Below, piece by piece: positions 43,372-50,737 of a DNA stretch of 64,000 nt (position 1 is the first letter of the stretch; every line of letters starts with the position of its first letter). The DNA is from Oscillospiraceae bacterium (GTDB lineage Bacteria > Bacillota > Clostridia > Oscillospirales > CAG-272), in assembly GCA_015063385.1 (NCBI GenBank), contig SVUG01000004.1, positions 45,208 to 109,207 on the forward strand, given 5' to 3'. The translations under genes and the position numbers were made by a program. Under the pieces are notes generated by a model that saw only the letters and a list, made by a program, of their open reading frames with translations, did no database searches and was not told where the DNA came from.

Positions 43372-44802
43372 TTAGCGGAAGAAGCTGAGGAATACACCTG
43401 CCGCAACGGCAGAGCCGATAACACCGGCAACGTTGGGACCCATAGCGTGCATAAGCAGGAAGTTCGAGGGATCATACTTACGACCAACGTCCTGTGCAAC
43501 GCGCGCTGCCATAGGAACGGCAGAAACGCCTGCAGAGCCGATGAGGGGGTTGATCTTACCGCCCGTAAGCTTGCACATAAGCTTACCTGTAAGAAGTCCA
43601 CCACAGGTAGAAATAATGAACGCGCAAAGACCAAGGGCGATTATGTAAAGCGTCTGAGGCTTAAGGAAGTTCTCTGCATTCGCGGTAGCACCTACGGAAA
43701 CTCCGAGGAAAATAGTGACGATATTTATAAGCTCGTTCTGCGCAGTCTTGGAAAGTCTGTCTGCAACACCCGAAACGTTGAAGAGGTTTCCGAGCATAAG
43801 GAAGCCTACGAGGGGTGCAGCATCGGGGATAATAAGACAAACGATAGCAGTGACGAGAATAGGGAAGAGCACCTTCTCAACCATGGATACAGGGCGGAGA
43901 TTGGACATTTTTATAGTTCTTTCCTTTTCTGTTGTCAAGAGCTTCATAAACGGCGGTTGAATAATAGGAATCAGTGCCATGTAGGAGTACGCCGCAATAG
44001 CAATAGCGCCGAGAAGCTCGGGGGCGAGCTCCTTGGTGACGAGAATAGCAGTAGGACCGTCTGCGCCACCTATAATACCAATAGCACCCGCCTGCATCGG
44101 AGAGAAGCCAAGGAAGAGTGCGAAGAAGAATGCGGCAAATACACCAAGCTGCGCGCCAGCACCCATAAGAAGTGACTTCGGATTAGCAATAAGGGGAGAG
44201 AAGTCGGTCATAGCACCAACGCCCATGAATATAAGCGAGGGATAAACACCGAGCTTAACGCCAAGGTAAAGAATATCAACCAGACCGCCGTTGTTGATAA
44301 CCTCACTTACAACGGTAGCCATTTTTATATGTACGTAGCCGTCTGTATCAAGGGTAGCTCCGCTTACGAAGCTTTCAAACACCGACTGAACGTAGGAAGC
44401 GTCGACTCCTGCAGACTGGAATATCTCCATGTTAACTCGGAAAGAGTCATTGGTGACGGTAAAGAGGTCGGCATAACCAAGTCCGTTCTGCACGAAGCTT
44501 TGAACCTGGAGCGCAAGCGTGCCTGTAAATTGACCGTCCTTGACGGCAAAGTAATAATCGTCAAAGAAGAAATCAAGGTGTATAAGATTTGCGCCTGGGA
44601 GATTTGCAAGAAGCATACCAAATGCAATGGGCATCAAAAGCAGCGGCTCAAATTTCTTAACTATCGCAAGATAAAACAGAGCGCCGATAATAACGTACAT
44701 TACAAGGTACTGCCAGAATGATTCGTTGAACTTATCAGCTTCAACGTCCCAGAACATATGGTATACACCGGTTGTTTTGAGAAAGTTTATAACAGCATCC
44801 AT
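43372..44802 (-). CDS. oadB: Na+-translocating decarboxylase beta subunit
   Basis: This 476-residue membrane subunit decarboxylates carboxybiotin and couples it to Na+ export. The sodium-site signature GIIGGADGPTAILVT is intact, with FMGVGAMTDFSPLIANP and the C-terminal SAVPMAARVAQDVGRKYDP. About ten membrane segments can be drawn. Compared with the usual 370-430 residues it carries an extra stretch of roughly 85 residues (about 78-165) between the second and third membrane segments, predicted to face outward. It lies 30 bp upstream of oadA within the cluster. Confidence 0.92.
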   Translation of the reverse strand: MDAVINFLKTTGVYHMFWDVEADKFNESFWQYLVMYVIIGALFYLAIVKKFEPLLLMPIAFGMLLANLPGANLIHLDFFFDDYYFAVKDGQFTGTLALQVQSFVQNGLGYADLFTVTNDSFRVNMEIFQSAGVDASYVQSVFESFVSGATLDTDGYVHIKMATVVSEVINNGGLVDILYLGVKLGVYPSLIFMGVGAMTDFSPLIANPKSLLMGAGAQLGVFAAFFFALFLGFSPMQAGAIGIIGGADGPTAILVTKELAPELLGAIAIAAYSYMALIPIIQPPFMKLLTTEKERTIKMSNLRPVSMVEKVLFPILVTAIVCLIIPDAAPLVGFLMLGNLFNVSGVADRLSKTAQNELINIVTIFLGVSVGATANAENFLKPQTLYIIALGLCAFIISTCGGLLTGKLMCKLTGGKINPLIGSAGVSAVPMAARVAQDVGRKYDPSNFLLMHAMGPNVAGVIGSAVAAGVFLSFFR

Positions 44803-44827
44803 TTTATTACCTATATCTTTCAGAAAA

Positions 44828-45226
44828 TCAGTTCAGGGTAGCAATAATGTCGTTAGCAGAAACGGATGCGCCCTTCTGTACGTTGACGGAAGCAACAACG
44901 CCGTCGCAGGGAGCAGGGATATCGTTTTCCATCTTCATAGCCTCAAGCACGCAGATAACGTCGCCCTTCTTTACAGACTGACCAACCGATACCTTAACGT
45001 CAAGGATAGTACCGGGCATAGGTGCAACAACCTTGTTTGCGCCGGCATTGCCAGTAGCCGCGGGAGCAGCAGGTGCTGCAGCGGGAGCCACGCTGGGTGC
45101 AGAGAAAGCAGGAGCAGCAACGGGAGCGGAGAATACGGGAGTAACGGGAGCAGAAGCTACACCGCCAACCTCTTCAACGAGAACCTCGTAAGTATTGCCA
45201 TTTACTGTAATATTATACTTTTTCAT
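44828..45226 (-). CDS. Biotin carboxyl carrier protein of the decarboxylase
   Basis: This 132-residue protein begins with a short dock (MKKYNITVNGNTYEVLVEEV), continues through an alanine/proline-rich flexible linker (about 25-62) and ends in a biotinyl domain with VLEAMKMEND, in which the lysine between the methionines is biotinylated. It shuttles carboxyl groups from the soluble carboxyltransferases to the membrane beta subunit. It corresponds to the 1.3S subunit of transcarboxylase or the C-terminal domain of other OadA proteins. As the only biotin carrier in the cluster it probably serves both carboxyltransferases. BirA is not encoded in the window. Confidence 0.93.
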   Translation of the reverse strand: MKKYNITVNGNTYEVLVEEVGGVASAPVTPVFSAPVAAPAFSAPSVAPAAAPAAPAATGNAGANKVVAPMPGTILDVKVSVGQSVKKGDVICVLEAMKMENDIPAPCDGVVASVNVQKGASVSANDIIATLN

Positions 45227-45248
45227 AATTTTAATAACCTCTCTAAAC

Positions 45249-45611
45249 TTATTTTCTCTTGAATGATACGACTCTGAACTTCATATCTGTGTTTTCGCTT
45301 TCCGCCATTGCGATTGCGGCGGCAATAACTGCAACGATTTCATTATCGTTGCTAGTGTTAATTTTAGCGGATTCGACCGCTGCGACAGGTTCTGCCACAA
45401 TTTTTGTCTCTTTTTTGCGATTTGAAGCGCTCTGGAATACAAACTTAAACACTGTAAGGAAAATCCAGATTAAGCACAGAACCGAAAAAACAGTTGCCAT
45501 ACCGATAAGCAACATCTGCAAACCGAACGTAAGCACATCGCCAAAGCCGAAGCTTTGTATGAGATTTTCGGTTCCGTAATCGCTTTCGGTTATACTAAGT
45601 AAAAAGTTCAT
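45249..45611 (-). CDS. oadG: Na+-pump decarboxylase gamma subunit (OadG type)
   Basis: This 120-residue protein has a single transmembrane helix (about 27-50, GLQMLLIGMATVFSVLCLIWIF with the membrane-adjacent glycine motif of OadG) and a cytoplasmic tail. The gamma subunit holds the alpha and beta subunits together. The tail lacks the histidine-rich zinc end of the Klebsiella protein and instead contains ALA/ASN-rich segments followed by IVAVIAAAIAMAESE and a basic terminus, typical of OadG-related proteins in Clostridia. It sits between the acyl-CoA carboxyltransferase gene and the biotin carrier gene. Confidence 0.82.
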   Translation of the reverse strand: MNFLLSITESDYGTENLIQSFGFGDVLTFGLQMLLIGMATVFSVLCLIWIFLTVFKFVFQSASNRKKETKIVAEPVAAVESAKINTSNDNEIVAVIAAAIAMAESENTDMKFRVVSFKRK

Positions 45612-45623
45612 TTATTAACCTCC

Positions 45624-47063
45624 TCAAAGAGGGAGAACCTTGCGGTTCGAAATAGCAGAGTAGTCACCCTTTGCCGAGAGCATAAGAAGGGCATAGCAAA
45701 TCCTTGCCCTCATTTCGCTTACGCTGATGATGTCGTCTATCTCACCGCTTGCTGCGGCAGCAGAGGGGGATGAAACGGTAGATTTCCAATCGTTTATAAG
45801 CTGCTCTCTTGTGGTATCCTCGGAAATATATTTGTCCCAAGCAAATGCAACACCACTTTCAGCAGTGAGAGCACCTATTTCAGCATTCTCGGTAGCATAT
45901 ACCAAATCTGCGCCAAGCGATTTAGAGCCAAGGAGAACAAATGCCGCACCGATTGCATGAGATGCAATAACGGTCACCTTGGGGCAGGTAGATGCTGCAT
46001 AAGCCATAGCAAGCTTAGCAAGCTCGGGAGCGAAAATTGCTTCGTTTTCCTTATCAATAACGAGACCGAGCGAGTCTACGATTGTGACAACAGGGATAGA
46101 GAAGCTGTTGCACATACCAACAAACTTTGCGATCTTTCTTGCTGCAGAAGAATCGATTCTACCCTCGTTTTTAGCGAAGGAGTTTGCAACTATACCGCAC
46201 TTAACGCCGCCGACGGTCGCAAGAACCGTGCTTACAGATGGAGCAAACGTAGCATTAAGATCAAGGAACATACCGTTGTCGCTGATTACGGAAATGCAGG
46301 AAAGGGCATCGCCGCCAAAGTCAAGATTTCCAAGCTTTCTGTTAAGGTTGTCAGTGCAGATTTCCGAGCACTGAACACCGACGGAGGAATTGGAGGGGAG
46401 GTAGGAAATCATTGCAGATACAAAGCCGATGCACTGCTCCTCGCTACCTGAATAAGCCACGATTGCATCTTGTGCGTTATCCTCGCCGGTAAGGACGGGA
46501 GAGCTTACGTAAAGAGCAGCATCGCTCTTTTTAACAACGATGTCGAACATCGAAGCAATAGCAGCACAAGTACCGATGCACTTGCCACTTACGTATGCGA
46601 TCTGAGGAATAACACCTGATGCACGAGTGATAGCAGACATAATTCTTCCGTATGCTGCAAGGCCTGACGTTCCCTCAAAAATATCTGCACCGTTGGAATT
46701 AAAAATACCAACTACAGGAGCTCCGTTAGAGAGCGCCATTTGATAGAGATCGCAGATTTTTTTTGCGTGACGCTCGTCGATAGCGCCACCCATTCTTGAA
46801 GAATCCTCTACGAAAGCGAAGACGAGCTTTCCGTCTATAGCGCCATAACCGCAGATTACTCCTTCAAATTCATTTGATTTCTCCGTTGCTAAAAAGTCGG
46901 AGAATCCGCGCTTTGTGTACGCGCCGATTTCGACAAACGTGTTGGAGTCGAAGAGCATAGCAATCTGTGCTCTTGCTGCAGATCCTTCACACGCACGGAG
47001 CTCCTCGCGCAGCTCAGCTGCGGTAGGAAGACTGCAGAGATTTGGGGTTGTGTATTTGTTCAA
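45624..47063 (-). CDS. Acyl-CoA carboxyltransferase subunit (methylmalonyl-CoA decarboxylase alpha type)
   Basis: This 479-residue protein belongs to the crotonase-fold carboxyltransferases that include MmdA, PccB and transcarboxylase 12S. Family marks are FEGVICGYGAIDGK, MGGAIDERHAKKICDLYQMA, the first oxyanion region SGKCIGTCAA and the second near SHAIGAAFVLLGSK. The start appears to be TTG 47063; the upstream sequence GGGAATTCATT is a weak ribosome site, and a ten-codon leader frame ends on top of it (see the leader feature). It is the first gene of the cluster. The acyl-CoA substrate (methylmalonyl-CoA, glutaconyl-CoA or other) cannot be settled by eye. Confidence 0.85.
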   Translation of the reverse strand: MNKYTTPNLCSLPTAAELREELRACEGSAARAQIAMLFDSNTFVEIGAYTKRGFSDFLATEKSNEFEGVICGYGAIDGKLVFAFVEDSSRMGGAIDERHAKKICDLYQMALSNGAPVVGIFNSNGADIFEGTSGLAAYGRIMSAITRASGVIPQIAYVSGKCIGTCAAIASMFDIVVKKSDAALYVSSPVLTGEDNAQDAIVAYSGSEEQCIGFVSAMISYLPSNSSVGVQCSEICTDNLNRKLGNLDFGGDALSCISVISDNGMFLDLNATFAPSVSTVLATVGGVKCGIVANSFAKNEGRIDSSAARKIAKFVGMCNSFSIPVVTIVDSLGLVIDKENEAIFAPELAKLAMAYAASTCPKVTVIASHAIGAAFVLLGSKSLGADLVYATENAEIGALTAESGVAFAWDKYISEDTTREQLINDWKSTVSSPSAAAASGEIDDIISVSEMRARICYALLMLSAKGDYSAISNRKVLPL

Positions 47064-47152
47064 AATGAATTCCCGATTTGCCTATATAGCAAATCTCTCC
47101 TTCCATAAATTTTGCAATGTTATAAATAGTGTAGATTTGCCCAATCTTCACC
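47064..47152 (-). promoter_or_regulatory. Leader of the decarboxylase cluster with three complementary repeats and a mini-frame
   Basis: In RNA sense the leader carries GCAAATC (47134-47140), GATTTGC (47089-47095) and GCAAATC (47075-47081). The middle copy can pair with either outer copy, so two mutually exclusive stems are possible. A good Shine-Dalgarno (AAGGAGA, 47096-47102) abuts the middle copy and precedes a ten-codon frame (TTG start, ends TGA) whose stop overlaps the TTG start of the carboxyltransferase gene. Confidence 0.5.
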
Positions 47153-47158
47153 AAATAT

Positions 47159-47187
47159 AATATACCACCAAATAATCGACAAGTCAA
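47159..47187 (-). promoter_or_regulatory. SigA-type promoter of the decarboxylase cluster
   Basis: On the minus strand TTGACT (47182-47187), 17-bp spacer, TATATT (47159-47164). Two ATTTGGTG direct repeats flank the -10. Confidence 0.75.
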
Positions 47188-47211
47188 GACTTTTTATATA
47201 TTTTATTTATA

Positions 47212-47240
47212 ATAAATAAAAAACAGAGCCTGGGCTCTGC
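47212..47240 (-). terminator. Terminator after the XRE/TPR regulator
   Basis: CAGAGCC (47224-47230) pairs with GGCTCTG (47233-47239), followed on the minus strand by TTTTTTATTT. Confidence 0.8.
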
Positions 47241-47250
47241 TTTTATATTG

Positions 47251-48090
47251 TTATTTAAACGCTTCTATCAGAGAGATACGCTTGCTTGCATATCTATAGG
47301 CATTTTCATAATCCGCGAGCTGCTTATAGCAGTTTTCCAGATCGCTATAAACACCGAAAATTACGTATGCGTTGTAAGAGCCTGTGCTTTTTTCATTTTC
47401 AATGGATTTTAAAAGCGGAATTGCAGTCGAATATTTTCTTTGTCTTATCATATCCTTTGCCGAAAGATGCCTTAGAAAAACTGTGTTATTATATGGATAA
47501 TCGGTATCCTGTATAAGATATTTGTAAAACTCAAAATCAAATTCATTTCTAAGTCCCTCCTCAAACGACTTTATATCAAAGTCGAGCAATGGTGACTGAA
47601 TATTGGAAGCAAGGGCAGAATACATAAGTGTCAGGGTGTTCAGAACCTCGGTGCTATATATTGTCTTATCAGAATACTTTGCAAATTCTTCAAAGTGATT
47701 TTTTGCATCTGAAACAGAGCCGCCAAATACCGCATCGCGTCCAAGGTTGAAGTAGGAAACCGAAAGCATATATGCAAGCTCATCGTCAATAAAACCTATA
47801 TTTAAAATCTTTTCCACACACGACGCATATTGCTTGCTCTTGAATCCATTTTTTATATCATCAATTACCAAGAGCTTCTTTTGTATAGGAATGTCGACCT
47901 CATCTGCAAATAAGTACGACAGTGAAACCGAAAGGCGCTCCGCAAGATAAAAAAGTGTATTTAAGGACGGGTTGGCCTTGTCGGATTCAATGGCGCTCAG
48001 CATATTTCGTGTTATCTTATCGCCCGCGAGCTCTGATTGCGAGAGCCCTTGGCGAAGTCGTTCGGATTTTATTTTTTCTCCTAAAGTCAT
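47251..48090 (-). CDS. XRE-family regulator with a TPR-like C-terminal domain
   Basis: This 279-residue protein has an N-terminal Cro/C1 helix-turn-helix (about 1-62: LGEKIKSERLRQGLSQSELAGDKITRNMLSAIE) and a long helical C-terminal part (about 75-279) with repeated helix pairs, ending YENAYRYASKRISLIEAF. This is the architecture of RRNPP-type peptide-responsive regulators (Rgg, PlcR, ComR), although many such proteins have no known peptide. I see no small secreted peptide gene beside it. It begins 29 bp after the Xer-type recombinase gene on the same strand and is probably co-transcribed with it. Confidence 0.8.
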   Translation of the reverse strand: MTLGEKIKSERLRQGLSQSELAGDKITRNMLSAIESDKANPSLNTLFYLAERLSVSLSYLFADEVDIPIQKKLLVIDDIKNGFKSKQYASCVEKILNIGFIDDELAYMLSVSYFNLGRDAVFGGSVSDAKNHFEEFAKYSDKTIYSTEVLNTLTLMYSALASNIQSPLLDFDIKSFEEGLRNEFDFEFYKYLIQDTDYPYNNTVFLRHLSAKDMIRQRKYSTAIPLLKSIENEKSTGSYNAYVIFGVYSDLENCYKQLADYENAYRYASKRISLIEAFK

Positions 48091-48119
48091 ATTTACCTCA
48101 TTTTTCTAAAAAACAAAAT

Positions 48120-49160
48120 TTATTCCTCGGCAGAAATGTCCTTTGGCTTTTTCAAAACAACGTCTGCAAGTGGATTATTGTCCATTGCGGCTTCAAGATT
48201 TCTGTCTACAACGTGAGTATAAATTTGTGTGGTGTTAAGCTGCTCGTGGCCGAGAATATCCTTTAAAACGCGTATGTCTACCTTGCCGCTTTGATACATC
48301 AGAGTAGCAGCGGTGTGTCGCAGCTTATGCACAGAAAGTCCCTTGGAGCCAAGACCTGCAAGGTCGAGATATTTATATATTATCCACTGAACTGTTTTAA
48401 CCGAAATTCTCGTCTGTCTACCACTCAAGAAGAAGGCATGGTCAGACGTTCTGATAAATCTGGGATCAAGGCGTATCTTTATATAATCTCTTACCGCGGC
48501 TCTGGCAGCAGCGTTCAGATATATAACTCTTTCCTTGCTTCCTTTACCGAGAACCTTAACCGAAACAAGCTCGGGGTCGAAACTCTGCAAATTTAGTCCT
48601 ACAAGCTCGGAAAGTCGCATTCCTGTGTTCAAGAACAGTGCAATTATTGTGTAATCTCTTTGTCTGGTCTTTGACTCAACGTCCGAATTGACGGCTTCAA
48701 GCAGGCGTACAGCCTCGTCTACGGTCAGATATTTAGGAAGTGTTTTTGATTTCTTTATAGAATCAATGTCTGCTGCCGGGTTTTTATCTATCAAATGCTT
48801 TTTGTTGTACATATAATTGAAAAACGAGCGCAGGGAAGAAAGCTTCCTATTTCTTGTAGTTGTGTTGTTGTTTCTCTCACTGCTGACAAACGCAAGGAAA
48901 TTGACGATAAGCTCTGTGCTTACACTGTTTACGTCCTCGATAGTTATGCCGCCTATGTCAATCTTCTCAAATTCGTCTATAGACAGATCGTCACCGTTTT
49001 GTACCATTATGTAATAGCGAAAAAAGGTCCTGAGGTCTGAAAGATACTCGCAGATCGTTTTTTCGCTGTTTCCGCTTATAACTTTAAGGTGTGAGGCGTA
49101 ATTTTTCAATACAATAGGGAATTTTTTATATTCTTCACTCTTTAAAGTCAGAACTGCCAT
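48120..49160 (-). CDS. Tyrosine recombinase, XerC/XerD-like
   Basis: This 346-residue site-specific recombinase has an N-terminal core-binding SAM-like domain (about 15-130) and a C-terminal catalytic domain. The catalytic set is visible: Arg in NTGMRLSELVG, Lys in GKGSKERV, HxxR in SVHKLRHTAATL, His in LGHEQL and the nucleophile Tyr in TTQIYTHV. ATG 49160 has GGAGG upstream. The absence of prophage or transposon genes around it suggests a housekeeping Xer role (chromosome dimer resolution), but no dif-like site could be recognised in the window. It is slightly longer than typical XerC/D (about 300). Confidence 0.85.
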   Translation of the reverse strand: MAVLTLKSEEYKKFPIVLKNYASHLKVISGNSEKTICEYLSDLRTFFRYYIMVQNGDDLSIDEFEKIDIGGITIEDVNSVSTELIVNFLAFVSSERNNNTTTRNRKLSSLRSFFNYMYNKKHLIDKNPAADIDSIKKSKTLPKYLTVDEAVRLLEAVNSDVESKTRQRDYTIIALFLNTGMRLSELVGLNLQSFDPELVSVKVLGKGSKERVIYLNAAARAAVRDYIKIRLDPRFIRTSDHAFFLSGRQTRISVKTVQWIIYKYLDLAGLGSKGLSVHKLRHTAATLMYQSGKVDIRVLKDILGHEQLNTTQIYTHVVDRNLEAAMDNNPLADVVLKKPKDISAEE

Positions 49161-49248
49161 ACGATGCCTCCATAATCATTTTACACTTCTATTATACAAA
49201 ATTTTTTCTTCGATAAGTGGATAAACTGTAAACATTTTCTCAATCTAC

Positions 49249-49276
49249 TTGTTTTTTTATTACTTTATGTTAAAAT
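49249..49276 (+). promoter_or_regulatory. Possible promoter of the membrane protein gene
   Basis: TTGTTT (49249-49254), 16-bp spacer, TAAAAT (49271-49276); an alternative TATAAT at 49276-49281 overlaps. This would place the transcript start near 49283 and exclude the upstream in-frame start codons. Confidence 0.4.
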
Positions 49277-49287
49277 ATAATAGAGTA

Positions 49288-49917
49288 GTGCTTAAATTTG
49301 TAGAAAGTTTGGTTTATGGCGTGAGGTTTATTAAGGATAACTCATACGATATAGTGAAGCTGTTTGTAAATCAGATGGGAATAACTATTTTTTCTCTCGT
49401 TTTATACACGGCGGTAGGAGCGATAGAGGACGAGGCATTGTATAGCAAAATCAGCGTTCTCGTTTCTGTATTTTCAACGATTTTTTATCTGGCGCTTATT
49501 TACACTGCCGCTTGGGACTACGGTGCAAGAGATAAAATCAGGATTGACGGTGGCAAGCTTGAGGCAATAAGGGGCAAGGGCGCTTTGCTTAGCCTTATCG
49601 CCAATATACCCAATTTTATTCTTGCCTCTCTTGCAATAATTACAATGCTCGTTTATCTTGGCAGTGGAAGCGACGTTGCGTATACAGCGTTTGGCTTAGC
49701 AAATCTGATATTGAGATTTATCAATGCGATGTTCCTCGGCGCTTTGCAGGGAATATTCGCCTCTCTCAAGGATAACGCGGATTTGTATTTCCTTTGGCAG
49801 AGTGTTGGATATTTAATAGCACCGATAATAACCGTTTTGGTGACGCAGCTTGGATATGAGCTTGGTATGCGTGAATTCAAAATTTTCAAGCCGATTTCCC
49901 AAAACGAAAAACAGTAA
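49288..49917 (+). CDS. Polytopic membrane protein of unknown function
   Basis: A roughly 209-residue protein with about four to five hydrophobic segments (around GITIFSLVLYTAVGA, LVSVFSTIFYLALIYTAA, LIANIPNFILASLAIITML, FINAMFLGALQGIF and LIAPIITVLVTQLGYELG). The N-terminal stretch YGVRFIKDNSYDIVKLFVNQMG looks conserved. The start is uncertain: the frame is open from 49249, but a likely promoter overlaps codons before 49283, so I place the start at GTG 49288 without a clear ribosome-binding site. No functional assignment is possible. It lies divergent to the recombinase gene and ahead of the CwlD-like amidase gene. Confidence 0.65.
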   Translation: MLKFVESLVYGVRFIKDNSYDIVKLFVNQMGITIFSLVLYTAVGAIEDEALYSKISVLVSVFSTIFYLALIYTAAWDYGARDKIRIDGGKLEAIRGKGALLSLIANIPNFILASLAIITMLVYLGSGSDVAYTAFGLANLILRFINAMFLGALQGIFASLKDNADLYFLWQSVGYLIAPIITVLVTQLGYELGMREFKIFKPISQNEKQ

Positions 49918-49927
49918 TAATATTTTT

Positions 49928-49970
49928 AAATCCTCCATATAGTTGTTTTGAACTAGTGGAGGATTTTTTT
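49928..49970 (+). terminator. Hairpin with T7 tail that also masks the amidase ribosome-binding site
   Basis: AAATCCTCCA (49928-49937) pairs with TGGAGGATTT (49957-49966); an inner AGTT/AACT pair extends the stem. T7 (49964-49970) ends directly at the ATG of the amidase. The 3' arm contains the Shine-Dalgarno GTGGAGG (49956-49962). It can act as a terminator of the upstream gene and as a translation lock on the amidase. Confidence 0.65.
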
Positions 49971-50714
49971 ATGAGAATTTACGTTTTAAATCTTAAAAAG
50001 CATCGCTTCGCTACAACGTTTACCGCAGTAGTGTTAGCTTTAATAATTTTAAGTGCAATTTCAATCAGCGTAGTGACCAGAATTTTTAGAAATGAGCTCT
50101 TTATTGAAAAGGCAGCTGCCATACCGTATGAAAAGATAGTGATTCTTGATGCAGGTCACGGCGGTGAGGATAGCGGTGCGATTGGAAAGAACGGAAGACT
50201 TGAAAAAGATTTAAACCTTGAGATTGCTCTTGAAATCGGGGCAGCTTTGGAGGAGCGCGGATACGTTGTTGTATACACACGTACAGATGATAGGCTTTTA
50301 TATACCGAATCGGAAAATATAAAAGGAATACGCAAGATTTCCGATTTGAAAAATAGATGCAAGGTAGCAGCAAATTATCCCGATTCAACCTTTGTAAGCA
50401 TACATATGAACTCTTTTGGCGGCGAGAAGTATTCAGGTTTACAGGTATACCATAAGCCTGATGACAGCGAGAGCAGAGCCCTTGCAGACGCTATTCAGCA
50501 AAGGGTTATTACGGAGATTCAGCCGGAAAATAATCGCAAAATCAAATCGGGAAGCGGTATGTACGTCTTGGAAAACGTCGAAAATACAGCTGTTCTCATC
50601 GAGTGTGGCTTCTTAACAAACCGCGATGAGTGTGAAAAACTTTCCGAAAAAGAATATCAAAAAAGGTTGTCTTTATCGATAGTTTGTGCTATTATAGAAT
50701 ATATTGAAGATTAA
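49971..50714 (+). CDS. cwlD: N-acetylmuramoyl-L-alanine amidase, CwlD-like
   Basis: This 247-residue Amidase_3 family zinc amidase has an N-terminal membrane/signal segment (about 16-37). Catalytic residues are visible: His in LDAGHGGEDSGAIG, Glu in the following NLEIALEIG helix region, His in VSIHMNSF and the second Glu in VLIECGFLTN. In spore formers CwlD removes peptide side chains to make the muramic lactam of spore cortex; the absence of cell-wall-binding repeats and the size (CwlD is 237 aa) support that role, but a vegetative amidase is possible. ATG 49971 is favoured by GTGGAGG nine bases upstream. radA follows 23 bp later. Confidence 0.82.
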   Translation: MRIYVLNLKKHRFATTFTAVVLALIILSAISISVVTRIFRNELFIEKAAAIPYEKIVILDAGHGGEDSGAIGKNGRLEKDLNLEIALEIGAALEERGYVVVYTRTDDRLLYTESENIKGIRKISDLKNRCKVAANYPDSTFVSIHMNSFGGEKYSGLQVYHKPDDSESRALADAIQQRVITEIQPENNRKIKSGSGMYVLENVENTAVLIECGFLTNRDECEKLSEKEYQKRLSLSIVCAIIEYIED

Positions 50715-50737
50715 AATTATACAAGGAAAGTTGAAAA

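Noticed and set aside
47159..47187. BirA or biotin control site at the biotin-dependent decarboxylase promoter
   Set aside because: I looked for TTGTTAAC-type half-sites around the promoter and saw none.
48120..49160. Recombinase gene as the integrase of a mobile element
   Set aside because: No attachment-site repeats, cargo, phage or conjugation genes lie on either side, and base composition does not change; a housekeeping Xer is more likely.
49216..49224. AGTGGATAA, an eight-of-nine match to a DnaA box
   Set aside because: A single imperfect box with no cluster, no AT-rich unwinding element and no dnaA/dnaN nearby; not an origin.
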